This document shows, one piece after another, positions 47,633 to 55,737 of a DNA stretch of 64,000 nt. The notes below the pieces were generated by a model. It did not search any database. It was not told the origin of the DNA and saw only the letters and a list, made by a program, of their open reading frames with translations. The stretch is from Faecalimonas umbilicata (GTDB taxonomy: Bacteria; Bacillota; Clostridia; Lachnospirales; Lachnospiraceae). Where the stretch lies: NCBI RefSeq assembly GCF_004346095.1, contig NZ_SLZV01000011.1, positions 19,409 through 83,408 of the forward strand. Direction: 5' to 3'. Both the position numbers and the translations under genes were made by a program. Numbering within the stretch: position 1 is the stretch's first letter; each line of letters starts with the position of its first letter.

Positions 47633-49663
47633 TTAGAAAGAATAGAGCGAATTTGAATCCGATACAAAGACATATGCTCCGTTTCCTGCATCGGAATAAG
47701 TACTTAGCACTTCCGACTCTACATCCGCACCAAGCCCCATCGAATACAACAAAATATTTCCGTTCTCACAGGCGGAAGTGATCTTCTGAAGTTGCTCCTC
47801 TGAAGGGATACTATCCTGTCCATCCGACATGATCACCGCGATATTCAAGGCATCTTTTTCTTTTGCCAGCATCGAAAGTGTATATTCGACTCCGCTGTAT
47901 ATATTGGTTCCGCTGTCAGAACGGAAAGACTCCACAGACTGCTCCAATTTCTCCCTGCTGCTTCCCGGCTCACAGACTCCTTCTAACACACCGCTTCCAA
48001 ACGGAACAATCCCGATATTGACCTCATCCGCAAGCTTCCCTACAAATGTAGAAACTGCCTTCTTCAGATTCTCGATCTTCTCTCCTTCCATGCTGCCGGA
48101 ATTATCGCAGCAAAGCGCAATATTTACTGTGTCATATTCCAGCTTCTTCACTTTATAATCAGGAATTTCTACCCCGCAATCAAGGATTTCCACATTTTCC
48201 CGGAACTTCTCTTCGGTGTCTGCAATCCCCTCCTCCAAAGAAACTACTGCCCGAACAGTTTCAAACTCCTTGGTATCAATTCCCGAAATACTTACAGATG
48301 CCGCCTTCTGATTCACAGTATCTGTGACATATTGTGTGAAATCTTCCTGCCTCTCTTCTTTGTTTTCCTGAAAAGTTTCTTCCTTCTGTCCATCTATATC
48401 CTGAGAATTATCTGCGATCGGAACGATATGATCAACGGTAAGTTTCGCATAGGTATCAATTTCTTTCAGCTGTTCTTTATCTTCTTTCTCTGATAAAATC
48501 CGATTCAGTTCTCCTGCCGGACCACGATAAGCATCATCCTCACTCCTTGCCACAGTATCGAGCGCTTTATCCAGACAGGAATTCGCACTTGTCTGATCTC
48601 CGCTCTCGTAGGCAAGCCTTGATGCCTGCATATAAAGCTTTGACGGTTCTTTCTCTTCTTCCTTCCCCGCTGCCTCTAAAAGTCTGTCACGCATCCAGAA
48701 ATCATATGCATCTTCACTGTCATCAGATGCTTTCTCTAACTGCTTCAGCGTCTGATCGATCAGTTTCTTGTCTTCCCCGGTATACCTGTATCCCTTTTTC
48801 TGCTTATTTACCCAGGAAAGTGCCTGCTTGGCCTGCTCTGTCTTTGCCTGCAATTCTTCATTTTTACGGAGCATGGATGTGCTGATCAGTCCCTGACGAT
48901 ACAATTCAGAAAATACAAGCAGCTGACTGCTGTCCTCCCAGGCATTCATCTCCTGCGCAATCTCCCCATAATTTTCCTCTTGGATCTGTCCTTGCATTTT
49001 GGCAAGCTTCATCTCCCGGAGTTTCCATATCTCTCCATCCGAGACGTCTGCTTTCTTTTCTTTCTCTTCCCCATCATATTCTTTCTGTACTGCAAGATAA
49101 TAGGAAACTGCATCCTCTGTCCCCGTCTGCTTTTCTGCACAGGAAGATGCCGCTTCCTTCAAAAGCGATTTTGCCTCCTCTCTCTTATCCTCATCAGCTT
49201 CCTTCTTCGCCCTCTCTATCACTTCTAGCTCTTCTTTCAGCTCATTTCTTCCAGCTGCCTTTGACTTTCTGTCAAGCAGCATCCGGTACAAGCCTTCCGC
49301 ACCGTCATAGTTTTCCTGCAATCCATAAAGCCTTGCCCGCGCAAGCAGATAGGCATCATCATATACCCCCGAAGAGAGATAATTTTCCAGAAAAATTTCT
49401 GCCTCCTCATATGCCTCTTCTTCCATAAATCCATAAGCAAGTCCAATATAGACGTCCTCCAATTGCTCTGCTGATACTGTTTTCTCATCCTCTTTCCGTT
49501 CACTGCCCGTGAAAATAAATACCCCGGCAAGCGCTGTCGTAATTCCAAGCAGAACAAAAACAGCACTCCACACCAGCCTCTGCTTCCTGTGAACTACTAT
49601 CAACAGACATACGATCACTAGCGCTGCAAGCATTCCCACGATCATCTGCAATCCCGTACCCAT
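47633..49663 (-). CDS. VWA-domain membrane protein (N-terminal part, ends at an internal stop)
   Basis: 676 residues from the ATG at 49663 (AAGGAGG upstream). Two membrane segments at the start (IVGMLAALVIVCLLIVV and SAVFVLLGITTALAGVFIF), then a long alpha-helical, Glu/Lys-rich region with TPR-like pairs (about 60-430). A VWA domain (about 480-676) follows whose metal site DNSGS, SGTNI and MSDGQD is complete. The frame ends in TAA right after the last VWA strand (SNSLYSF) and resumes in frame. In related proteins the domain continues into beta-rich sequence. As it stands, a truncated but folded VWA protein could still be made. Confidence 0.82.
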   Translation of the reverse strand: MGTGLQMIVGMLAALVIVCLLIVVHRKQRLVWSAVFVLLGITTALAGVFIFTGSERKEDEKTVSAEQLEDVYIGLAYGFMEEEAYEEAEIFLENYLSSGVYDDAYLLARARLYGLQENYDGAEGLYRMLLDRKSKAAGRNELKEELEVIERAKKEADEDKREEAKSLLKEAASSCAEKQTGTEDAVSYYLAVQKEYDGEEKEKKADVSDGEIWKLREMKLAKMQGQIQEENYGEIAQEMNAWEDSSQLLVFSELYRQGLISTSMLRKNEELQAKTEQAKQALSWVNKQKKGYRYTGEDKKLIDQTLKQLEKASDDSEDAYDFWMRDRLLEAAGKEEEKEPSKLYMQASRLAYESGDQTSANSCLDKALDTVARSEDDAYRGPAGELNRILSEKEDKEQLKEIDTYAKLTVDHIVPIADNSQDIDGQKEETFQENKEERQEDFTQYVTDTVNQKAASVSISGIDTKEFETVRAVVSLEEGIADTEEKFRENVEILDCGVEIPDYKVKKLEYDTVNIALCCDNSGSMEGEKIENLKKAVSTFVGKLADEVNIGIVPFGSGVLEGVCEPGSSREKLEQSVESFRSDSGTNIYSGVEYTLSMLAKEKDALNIAVIMSDGQDSIPSEEQLQKITSACENGNILLYSMGLGADVESEVLSTYSDAGNGAYVFVSDSNSLYSF

Positions 49664-49759
49664 AATCCCCCTCCTTCTCATTTGTACACTGTCTCACTTT
49701 GTTTCCTCTTCTATATACGAAATTTCTCTCACCGTTTGACAGAAATAAAGTCTATCTTT

Positions 49760-49788
49760 ATTATAACAGTTTCATTTTCTGACGTCAT
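49760..49788 (-). promoter_or_regulatory. promoter of the VWA operon
   Basis: On the minus strand -35 ATGACG (49783-49788) and -10 TATAAT (49760-49765) with 17 bp between, and TG two bases before the -10. It lies about 100 bp upstream of the VWA start. Confidence 0.6.
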
Positions 49789-49829
49789 TATTTTTCTATG
49801 TAGGAAACAGACAAATTCATGCCGTGACC

Positions 49830-49881
49830 AAAAGGGGGATCCACAAATTTAAGAAGCAGGAAACCTTGCGATCCCCTGCCT
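49830..49881 (-). terminator. terminator after the frameshifted GNAT gene
   Basis: Arms GGGGATC and GATCCCCC about 28 nt apart, followed by TTTT on the minus strand, starting 3 bp after the gene stop. The loop is long, so efficiency is uncertain. Confidence 0.55.
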
Positions 49882-49883
49882 CT

Positions 49884-50337
49884 TCATCTGTGAATATACA
49901 TTCTGATCTGTTCAGGATCTTCCTCGCCCTGAACCATACAGAAAAATTCCCATCCATATTTTTCATAAAAATCTGTAAGATCCGTGATCAGATAGAGTGG
50001 TGTGATCCCTTTCCTCTTCATATCTGCTACAACTGTATGCAGTAAATGTCCTGCGATTCCTTGCCCTCGATATTCTTTTTCGGTATATACTGCACATACA
50101 TTCGGTGTAAGGTCTTTTCTGTTATGAAAATCATTTACAATCACCCCAAGACCTCCCACAATATTGTCCCCATCCAAGCACAAATACCAGCCATATTCTG
50201 TCTCATGACAAAGATAAGCTTCCATACATTCCAGATATGCTTCTTTTGGTACCCCCCCATTTATCATGAAACCAGATCGCCGCCTGCTCCTTCAATTGAG
50301 GCTTCTGCCTCAAGGTAATATAAGTGTATTCCTTCAT
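49884..50337 (-). pseudogene. GNAT acetyltransferase gene broken by a frameshift in a G7 tract
   Basis: From the ATG at 50337 (SD GAGGAG) the frame reads KEYTYITLRQKPQLKEQAAIWFHDKWG, a typical GNAT start, and then loses register at a run of seven G (50252-50258). One base fewer restores VPKEAYLECMEAYL and the rest, including the acetyl-CoA loop EYRGQGIAGHLLHTV and TDFYEKYGWEF. The downstream 127 residues could start at an ATG at 50267 but no ribosome site is seen. The tract could vary in length, so the state may be switchable, or a sequencing error, or true decay. Confidence 0.82.
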
Positions 50338-50356
50338 TTTTCTCCTCACTTTCCAT

Positions 50357-50890
50357 TTATCTTCGAACATAAACCAAATCTGTCATCCCGTTATATGTTT
50401 GTGTTTTTATCAGCTTTAGTTTTAATTCTCTGCCTGCAAGGTTGTCAAAAAGCCGGATGCCAGAGCCAAGGATTGTTGGAATGATTGTAATATAGTAACA
50501 ATCAATCAGATCTTCCTTTACCATTTGCTGAATGAGATTTGCACCTCCACAGATCCAGATATCTCTTCCGTCTTTCTCCCTTAAACTAGTGATCAGATCA
50601 GCTGGATCCCTGTCGATAAATTGAACATTTTTTGTAGATTTATGTTCTTTGTGTGTGAACACATAGGTTTTCAAATTATGATAAATCCATTCTTCCGGAG
50701 AAAGCTCCGTGACAATTTGATGATACGTCTTCCATCCCATCAGAACGGTATCAATATCTTTTATGAATGCAGAGTAGACATCAACATCCTCACTTTCTTC
50801 TCCTTGTCCACCCAACCAGTCTACACCGCCTTCGCTGTCAGCAATGTACCCATCCAGACTCATTGCGATAAATAAATTCACTTTTCTCAT
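50357..50890 (-). CDS. dihydrofolate reductase / RibD C-terminal family protein
   Basis: 177 residues from the ATG at 50890 (GGAGG upstream). VNLFIAMSLDGYIADSEGGVDWL is the family start, TVLMGWKTYHQI the substrate/NADPH region and IWICGGANLIQQMVKEDLIDCYYITIIPTILGSG the nucleotide loop. These YwjB/YyaP-like reductases are often of unknown substrate; true folate reduction is not assured. It lies 19 bp upstream of the frameshifted GNAT gene. Confidence 0.88.
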   Translation of the reverse strand: MRKVNLFIAMSLDGYIADSEGGVDWLGGQGEESEDVDVYSAFIKDIDTVLMGWKTYHQIVTELSPEEWIYHNLKTYVFTHKEHKSTKNVQFIDRDPADLITSLREKDGRDIWICGGANLIQQMVKEDLIDCYYITIIPTILGSGIRLFDNLAGRELKLKLIKTQTYNGMTDLVYVRR

Positions 50891-50959
50891 AACACTGTCC
50901 TCCAACTTCTGCTTTATCTGTCTGCTCATTTCACTTCTGTTTTCTATGCCGAAAATAAT

Positions 50960-51150
50960 TTATCTTTTCTTTTTCGGCTTCGGTGCTGGTAATTCATCAT
51001 ACATAACGTGAAACAGACCTGTTAAAAACTCCTTACTGTCAACTTCTTCGACCAACAGCATCTCTTTCGCTCCATCATAAGGCAATTCATATGAATTTCT
51101 TGTGTACTTCCACGCTCTTCGTAAGACTGAAATTTTCTGTAATTTATTAT
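50960..51150 (-). pseudogene. C-terminal remnant of an unknown gene
   Basis: A reading frame without start codon encodes LRRAWKYTRNSYELPYDGAK ... SKEFLTGLFHVMYDELPAP and a KPKKKR tail, ending in TAA at 50960-50962. Its natural amino-acid composition and basic tail look like a real protein end, but upstream it meets a stop and AT-only DNA. I do not recognise the family. Confidence 0.5.
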
Positions 51151-51173
51151 ATTTATTTCATTATTATATTTGA

Positions 51174-51509
51174 TTATCTCATGCGATTGTTTTCTCCCCA
51201 AACACATAGCTGATCTAATACTTCCATGAGAGATTTTCCCCTTTCGCTCAGACTATACTCAACCTTTGGGGGAATCTGAGGATATTCCTTGCGTATAATG
51301 AGCTGGTCCTTTTCCAACTCTTTCAGATTTGTTGCAAGAGTTTTATCAGAAATTTTGTTAAGATACCTGCGAAGCTCATTAAATCTAACCACTTCAAATT
51401 CCATCAGACAATATAGTATTACCATTTTATGCTTACCAGAGATTAACGACAAAGTGTAACTAAAACCCGTATCTTCAAAATTTGCGTTCTCAATATAAGA
51501 TTTTATCAT
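51174..51509 (-). CDS. HxlR-family winged-helix regulator
   Basis: 111 residues from the ATG at 51509 (GGGAG 8 nt upstream). GKHKMVILYCLMEFEVVRFNELRRYLNKISDKTLATNLKELEKDQLIIRKEY is the HxlR pattern (recognition helix SDKTLATNLKEL), with PPKVEYSLSERGKSL after it. Such dimeric regulators often respond to thiol or electrophile stress and control a divergent reductase; the adjacent plus-strand flavin reductase fits. An inverted repeat in the shared region is a likely operator. Confidence 0.92.
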   Translation of the reverse strand: MIKSYIENANFEDTGFSYTLSLISGKHKMVILYCLMEFEVVRFNELRRYLNKISDKTLATNLKELEKDQLIIRKEYPQIPPKVEYSLSERGKSLMEVLDQLCVWGENNRMR

Positions 51510-51527
51510 ATTACTTTCTCCCAAGAT

Positions 51528-51580
51528 AGTACCTATCAAAAAAGATGGTACTTGTATTTCCTCGTGTGTTTTTCTATAAT
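51528..51580 (+). promoter_or_regulatory. flavin reductase promoter with HxlR operator-like repeat
   Basis: -35 TTGTAT (51552-51557) and -10 TATAAT (51575-51580) with 17 bp. An inverted repeat AGTACC (51528-51533) / GGTACT (51547-51552), extended by TATC/GAT inside, touches the -35 and lies 20 bp from the regulator start, so one bound dimer could control both genes. Confidence 0.65.
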
Positions 51581-51634
51581 TATATGTAAGAACACAAAGG
51601 ATGTCAATACAAACTGAAAAGTGAGGGATTTCGT

Positions 51635-52201
51635 ATGAGAAAAATATTAAAACAAACCGAGGGAATTTTTCCGATGCCGGTGTTGATGGTTGCCACATAT
51701 AACGAAGATGGAAGCATCAATGTGATGAATGCCGCTTGGGGAACTATGCAGGCTCGTGATAATGTCGTACTTCAACTGACTGAGTCTCACAAAACCGTCC
51801 AAAACATCAAGGAACGAAAAGCTTTTACAGTCAGCATCGCAGATGCAGCTCATGTTGTTGAAGCTGACTATTTTGGTCTAGTATCAGGAAATCATGAAAG
51901 CAAGAAATTTGAGAACAGCGGTATGACAACTACAAAATCTGAGACTGTTGACGCTCCTGTTATCAACGAGTTTCCTATCTGCATGGAGTGTGAATTTATT
52001 GAATATCAGACTAATACTTATGGCTGTGGTGTAATCGGTAAGGTAGTTCGCATTACGGCAGATGAAAGTGTCATGAACGGCGATACTATTGATATGTCAC
52101 TGGTAAATGCCATTGCTTTTGACCCTTATACACATGGATACTACAAAGTAATGGAAAGAGTTGGCGAAGCATTTAAGGATGGACTTCAATTAAAACGATA
52201 G
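51635..52201 (+). CDS. flavin reductase family (FMN-binding) protein
   Basis: 188 residues of the FMN-binding split-barrel reductase family. FPMPVLMVATYNEDGSINVMNAAWGTMQARDNVVLQL, KTVQNIKERKAFTVSIADAAHVVEADYFGLVSG and VNAIAFDPYTHGYYKVMERVGEAFKDG are typical. It uses NAD(P)H to reduce FMN or an unknown substrate. Divergent from and probably repressed by the HxlR protein. Confidence 0.9.
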   Translation: MRKILKQTEGIFPMPVLMVATYNEDGSINVMNAAWGTMQARDNVVLQLTESHKTVQNIKERKAFTVSIADAAHVVEADYFGLVSGNHESKKFENSGMTTTKSETVDAPVINEFPICMECEFIEYQTNTYGCGVIGKVVRITADESVMNGDTIDMSLVNAIAFDPYTHGYYKVMERVGEAFKDGLQLKR

Positions 52202-52211
52202 TCGCCAAATA

Positions 52212-52249
52212 CTGAAAGCAGGTCTCTTGAATAAATGACCTGCTTTCAG
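52212..52249 (+). terminator. terminator after the flavin reductase gene
   Basis: Perfect 13-bp arms CTGAAAGCAGGTC / GACCTGCTTTCAG with a 12-nt loop. The T-tract after it is weak (ACTTATTTAT), so it may instead act as an RNA-stability hairpin. Confidence 0.6.
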
Positions 52250-52321
52250 ACTTATTTATGTATTATCAATTCTACAACTTCAAATTTTCCTATTTCTTTA
52301 TCATCTTTCTAAACTAGGATT

Positions 52322-53068
52322 TTACTTCTCCAACAATTTCAAAAAACGCTTATCATTCATCTGTTCATTCGTAATATAGTTTCCATCTAAAAATAATGCA
52401 TATGTTGTGATTGGCGTCGGAGCATTTTGTGCTTCCTCTTTACTCTGCAAGTGAATTGCTTTGAATTGTATTGCTTTTTCTTTTGCAATCCCCTCAATTG
52501 CAGGAACATACTTCGCATTAAACGGACATTGACTTGTATAATACAAAACATACCCCATTTCATCAGTATGAGGATGTTTCGCACATTCTTTGAATTGTGG
52601 CAATGTGGCATTTTCTACAAACGGTAAATACCATAATTGAATACCGTTATCAGCTTCATCACAAACTCGAAATCCTTTATACTTCAGAAATTTAGGGTCA
52701 GCTAAAAATGGTTTCTTCTTTGCCGTTGCTAAAATACACAATCCTTTTTTCCCTTTGTTTTTACTGTCCTCCATACAAGCATTTAATAAATCTGATGAAT
52801 AACCATTCCCTTTAAACGAACCCGCAACCCACAAACAATCAATATACATATATCCATCTGCTGAAATCGGATTCCATGCATTTTCAGCAGGGATATATTC
52901 AATAAAACACTTTCCTCTTTCTGTACTTTTGAGAAAAACTAAACCATCTTCAAACCGTTCTGACAACCATGCTTTTTTTGAAGATACTTGAATATCATTG
53001 TTATTAGAAATGGCACAACATATATGCTCTTTTTCAATATTTTCGTTCGTAACCTTAATATATTCCAT
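52322..53068 (-). CDS. GNAT acetyltransferase with YoaP domain
   Basis: 248 residues. The N-terminal half is a GNAT fold (YIDCLWVAGSFKGNGYSSDLLNACM as the acetyl-CoA loop). The C-terminal half (from about 150; YVLYYTSQCPFNAKYVPAIEGIAKEK, then TTYALFLDGNYITNEQMNDKRFLKLL) is the YoaP-like domain with a thioredoxin-like CPFxxK start. Function in the family is unknown. The end of the gene is followed by a short sequence similar to one at 53650-53700, see findings. Confidence 0.85.
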   Translation of the reverse strand: MEYIKVTNENIEKEHICCAISNNNDIQVSSKKAWLSERFEDGLVFLKSTERGKCFIEYIPAENAWNPISADGYMYIDCLWVAGSFKGNGYSSDLLNACMEDSKNKGKKGLCILATAKKKPFLADPKFLKYKGFRVCDEADNGIQLWYLPFVENATLPQFKECAKHPHTDEMGYVLYYTSQCPFNAKYVPAIEGIAKEKAIQFKAIHLQSKEEAQNAPTPITTYALFLDGNYITNEQMNDKRFLKLLEK

Positions 53069-53110
53069 TATATAAAACCTCCGTGAAATTCAAAATTTTT
53101 CTTACTCTAA

Positions 53111-53446
53111 TCATATTCCTAATATTGTAAAACAGTCATATTCTTTAAATACTTCTTGAAGCCATTCATCCGCTTCAAAATAGATTTCTCGAACAGTAGT
53201 GCTTTTTAATTCTATAAATTGTCCAATTGCCTTCCACTCTACATTTGATATTTCTGTTTCACCAAATGGATTATAGGAAGGAACCACCTTTAATATGGCA
53301 TCAATAAACTCTTCGTTTTGAAAAACTATATCATCATGTAACAATATAGAATCTGTTTTCCAAAAAGATTCCCCGTCCCATTTTCCTTTATAGAATTCAT
53401 AATAGCACGTACCTTTTCTATCTTTATCTTTTATAAAATATTTCAC
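53111..53446 (-). CDS. hypothetical protein
   Basis: 111 residues, unrecognised. Soluble and rich in aromatic and acidic residues (GTCYYEFYKGKWDGESFWKTDSILLHDD; EIYFEADEWLQEVFKEYDCF). No signal peptide or membrane segment. It resembles the small cytoplasmic proteins often found as orphan immunity or accessory genes in Firmicutes islands, but that is only an analogy. Confidence 0.65.
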   Translation of the reverse strand: MKYFIKDKDRKGTCYYEFYKGKWDGESFWKTDSILLHDDIVFQNEEFIDAILKVVPSYNPFGETEISNVEWKAIGQFIELKSTTVREIYFEADEWLQEVFKEYDCFTILGI

Positions 53447-53510
53447 GTTGTTTTCCTCAAAAACTTTAAATCTTTACATCATTCGAATCACTATACTAGG
53501 TTAAAAAATC

Positions 53511-53636
53511 CATCATCCAACTATGTTCAGCAACACTTTCCTGACGTCCTTTCGATGTATAACAATGTCTGGTCGTATCTTTCAATCTCTCTACTACAGC
53601 CAATGCCTGCAACAATTCTTTCCTTACATCTTAATT
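53511..53636 (-). pseudogene. 5' fragment of an HD-domain hydrolase gene (partial duplicate)
   Basis: About 126 bp nearly identical to the start of the intact HD gene (59147-59272): it encodes KELLQALAVVERLKDTTRHC and then RQESVAEHSWMM before running into unrelated DFLT and a stop. A one-base deletion and changes at the start codon region (ATG then TAA) show it is dead. The rest of this gap (53447-53714) has no other gene I can support. Confidence 0.8.
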
Positions 53637-53714
53637 TCTCCTTCAAATCCTGATTTCCTATTTTTATCATCTTTTTAAATTAGAATTTGATAAGCTCCTC
53701 TAAGAGATTATGTT

Positions 53715-54065
53715 TCAATTTTCTTCTATGTATTTCACTACTCTATCTATATTTCCGCTTTCATATTCATCATGTGTCAATTCGAAACACTCATCCTTAT
53801 TAACATTGCTATAGTCTATATACCTAGCAATATCTTCCGGAATTAAAAACAAGTTTACTCCTTCTCGTTTCAGCGATTGTAAATCTCCATGATTGACATC
53901 AACAATTACTTCCGCTTCCCAACTTTTCGCTTCAATCACAGACTGTAAATTCTCTTTTAATACAGTACTTCTCTTTTTCTTTAAAATGTTAAAATGCCCA
54001 TCATGCCCAATCTGTGAATTTCTCCCATTCGTTACATATGGTACAATAGCTATTTTTTTTATCAT
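53715..54065 (-). CDS. hypothetical protein
   Basis: 116 residues from the ATG at 54065, chosen for its AAGGAGGACAAGTTA ribosome site. Starts IKKIAIVPYVTNGRNSQIGHDGHFNILKKKR, contains EAEVIVDVNHGDLQSLKREG and ends acidic. The pattern of short beta strands and helices looks like a small alpha/beta protein, and I do not know the family. It is the last gene before the relaxase remnant. Confidence 0.65.
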   Translation of the reverse strand: MIKKIAIVPYVTNGRNSQIGHDGHFNILKKKRSTVLKENLQSVIEAKSWEAEVIVDVNHGDLQSLKREGVNLFLIPEDIARYIDYSNVNKDECFELTHDEYESGNIDRVVKYIEEN

Positions 54066-54226
54066 TAACTTGTCCTCCTTTTCCACTTCTTATAACTTTT
54101 AATTTATACCAACAACTTCAGATTTGTTGCTTACATTATACTCTACCAACCTAAAGAATGGAAGATGTTTTCCTGCTCCCTAAAGCAAAAGCACCTGTCA
54201 TTTTCAAAACGAAAACAGCAAGTGCC

Positions 54227-55313
54227 TTAGAGTTCCATATCCTGTTTTTTGCTTTTTCCCGGAATTGTCCGGCTGACTTCACGCTCTGCCATTACTTTCT
54301 TTTTGCGGCTCAACTGCTCTATAATGGAACTTTTGGCTTTCTTCTTAATTTGCTCCGTTCCGGCTTTTTTGACCTCCGGTTTCATCAGCGTGGTTTGGAT
54401 TTTCTGAATGGTTGATTTCATAGCATTTGTGATTCTGGCAATCACGCCCTCCAATCGTTTCACTGCATACTCAACTTCTTTCTTTGAAGCCTTACGCTCA
54501 GGGGAGAGAACCCACGACTTAGACTGCTCCACCAGCTTAATATCCTCCTTGTACGTTTCCAGTTTCACAGTATCAGCAACGATCTCAACCGCCTTGTCAT
54601 AAGCAATATCGGCAACCTCGTCCACCAGAGCTTCCACATCTTCAATCTTCATCGTGAGTTCTTCCAGCTTTTGCTCCTGTGCTGCCAGTTGCTCCTTTTG
54701 CTTGAAAATAATGTAGTCCTGTTTTTCCAGATAAGCACGACCACCATATTCCGGTTCTTCTTCCAGTTGCAATCCATGCTTTTTCGCCACATCAAACAGC
54801 AGCACTCGGCAAGCTGAATCGAAAGTCACCTTGCGGTTGTTTTTTCTTCCGACTGGCTTCTCCGGTTCCGGCAGTTCAAACTCCAGTGCTTCCAAAGCCT
54901 TTTCCTGTTGTGGGGCAATCTCCCCATATTGATTTTCACAGTCGAACACATGACGCTCATGAATATGAGGTGTACTTTCATCCAAGTGCAGCGCCCAATT
55001 CAGGATATGGACATGAAAGCCGAAACGCTCATTTACGATTTCCATAAATTCTGTGACAATCTCAATGAGCAGTTCCGGCGGAACATGATTGTCAAGCGTT
55101 CCAATCTGATAGACCGTTTCCTCTGGACAGCTCATTTTCCTTTTCGGGATTTTTGAAATTGCGGAAGCCATTGTAACAGTCCCAATAGAGATTTTGTTTG
55201 GCTCGTTCTTCATCAATGTGTTCGCTATTGGCAATGTCAAAACTGTGGTCATTGTGCTTCGGATTATAAACGCCATTCTTTCCGGCTCGCCCATTGTGTC
55301 TTGTTAATTTCAC
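54227..55313 (-). pseudogene. MobA/MobL-type relaxase, internally deleted and frameshifted
   Basis: The GTG at 55311-55313 (AAGGAGG upstream) starts KLTRHNGRAGKNGVYNPKHNDHSFDIANSEHIDEERAKQNLYWDCYNGF. The protein then jumps, in another frame, to CPEETVYQIGTLDNH ... FHVHILNWALHLDESTPHIHERHVFDCENQYGEIAPQQEKAL and a coiled-coil C-terminus. Intact members carry roughly 50 more residues between these parts, so a deletion joined the two ends out of frame. The relaxase His motif (HLDESTPHIHERHVF) survives but the nicking protein cannot be made. It marks a former mobilizable element. Confidence 0.82.
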
Positions 55314-55319
55314 ATGAGT

Positions 55320-55683
55320 TCCTCCTTTTCTTTTTGATTTCCCCGACAGGGGAGAAGGGCAGCGAAGCTGATTCCTTGCAGCTTTCTGCGTCAAGTAATA
55401 TACCCAGTATTAAGTGGCGAAACGCCATTTAACTGGGCAAGGTTGCCGCCCTTAACCTGCACAGGGGTATTGCATTCCCTGTACCCATGCACAAAGGGTT
55501 GCACCCTCTGTACTCCCGCCCGAACAAACTGACTTCGCCCCGTCCCAAGCTACGTCAGTTCCTTCGGTTTTTCAAAACAGTCCACCGGACTATTTTGCAA
55601 AAAGAAAAACCGACGCATGATCGTTTTACACTCAATACATCGGTTTCTTCATCTGACCTTAACGGTCATATTCAATTGTGGCA
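55320..55683. other. hairpin-rich, oriT-like region next to the relaxase remnant
   Basis: GC-richer patch with no gene. It has an imperfect inverted repeat at 55403-55437 (CCCAGT...GGCG / CGCC...ACTGGG), a CTGAC/GTCAG pair at about 55529-55558, and a nested perfect repeat CGGTTTTTC (55565-55573) / GAAAAACCG (55604-55612). Transfer origins of mobilizable elements typically lie here, upstream of mob, but no nick site is proven. Confidence 0.5.
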
Positions 55684-55725
55684 GATTACTGATTACTGAT
55701 TACTGATTACTGATTACTGATTATT
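55684..55725. repeat. 7-bp tandem repeat (GATTACT x5 plus GATTATT)
   Basis: Five exact copies of GATTACT and a sixth with one change, total 42 bp, placed between the oriT-like region and the gene ending at 55738. It may vary in copy number. Confidence 0.95.
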
Positions 55726-55737
55726 GCTTTGCATCGC

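Noticed and set aside
47633..47635. TAA as a recoded codon of an alternative genetic code
   Set aside because: All other genes in the window stop normally at TAA, TAG and TGA, so a code change is excluded. Site-specific readthrough is left open.
51022..51207. A 61-codon minus-strand frame downstream of the HxlR gene
   Set aside because: It is out of frame with the more natural protein end at 50960-51150 and has no ribosome site.
55684..55725. Short CRISPR-like array
   Set aside because: Units are contiguous 7-mers without spacers. No cas genes are in the window.
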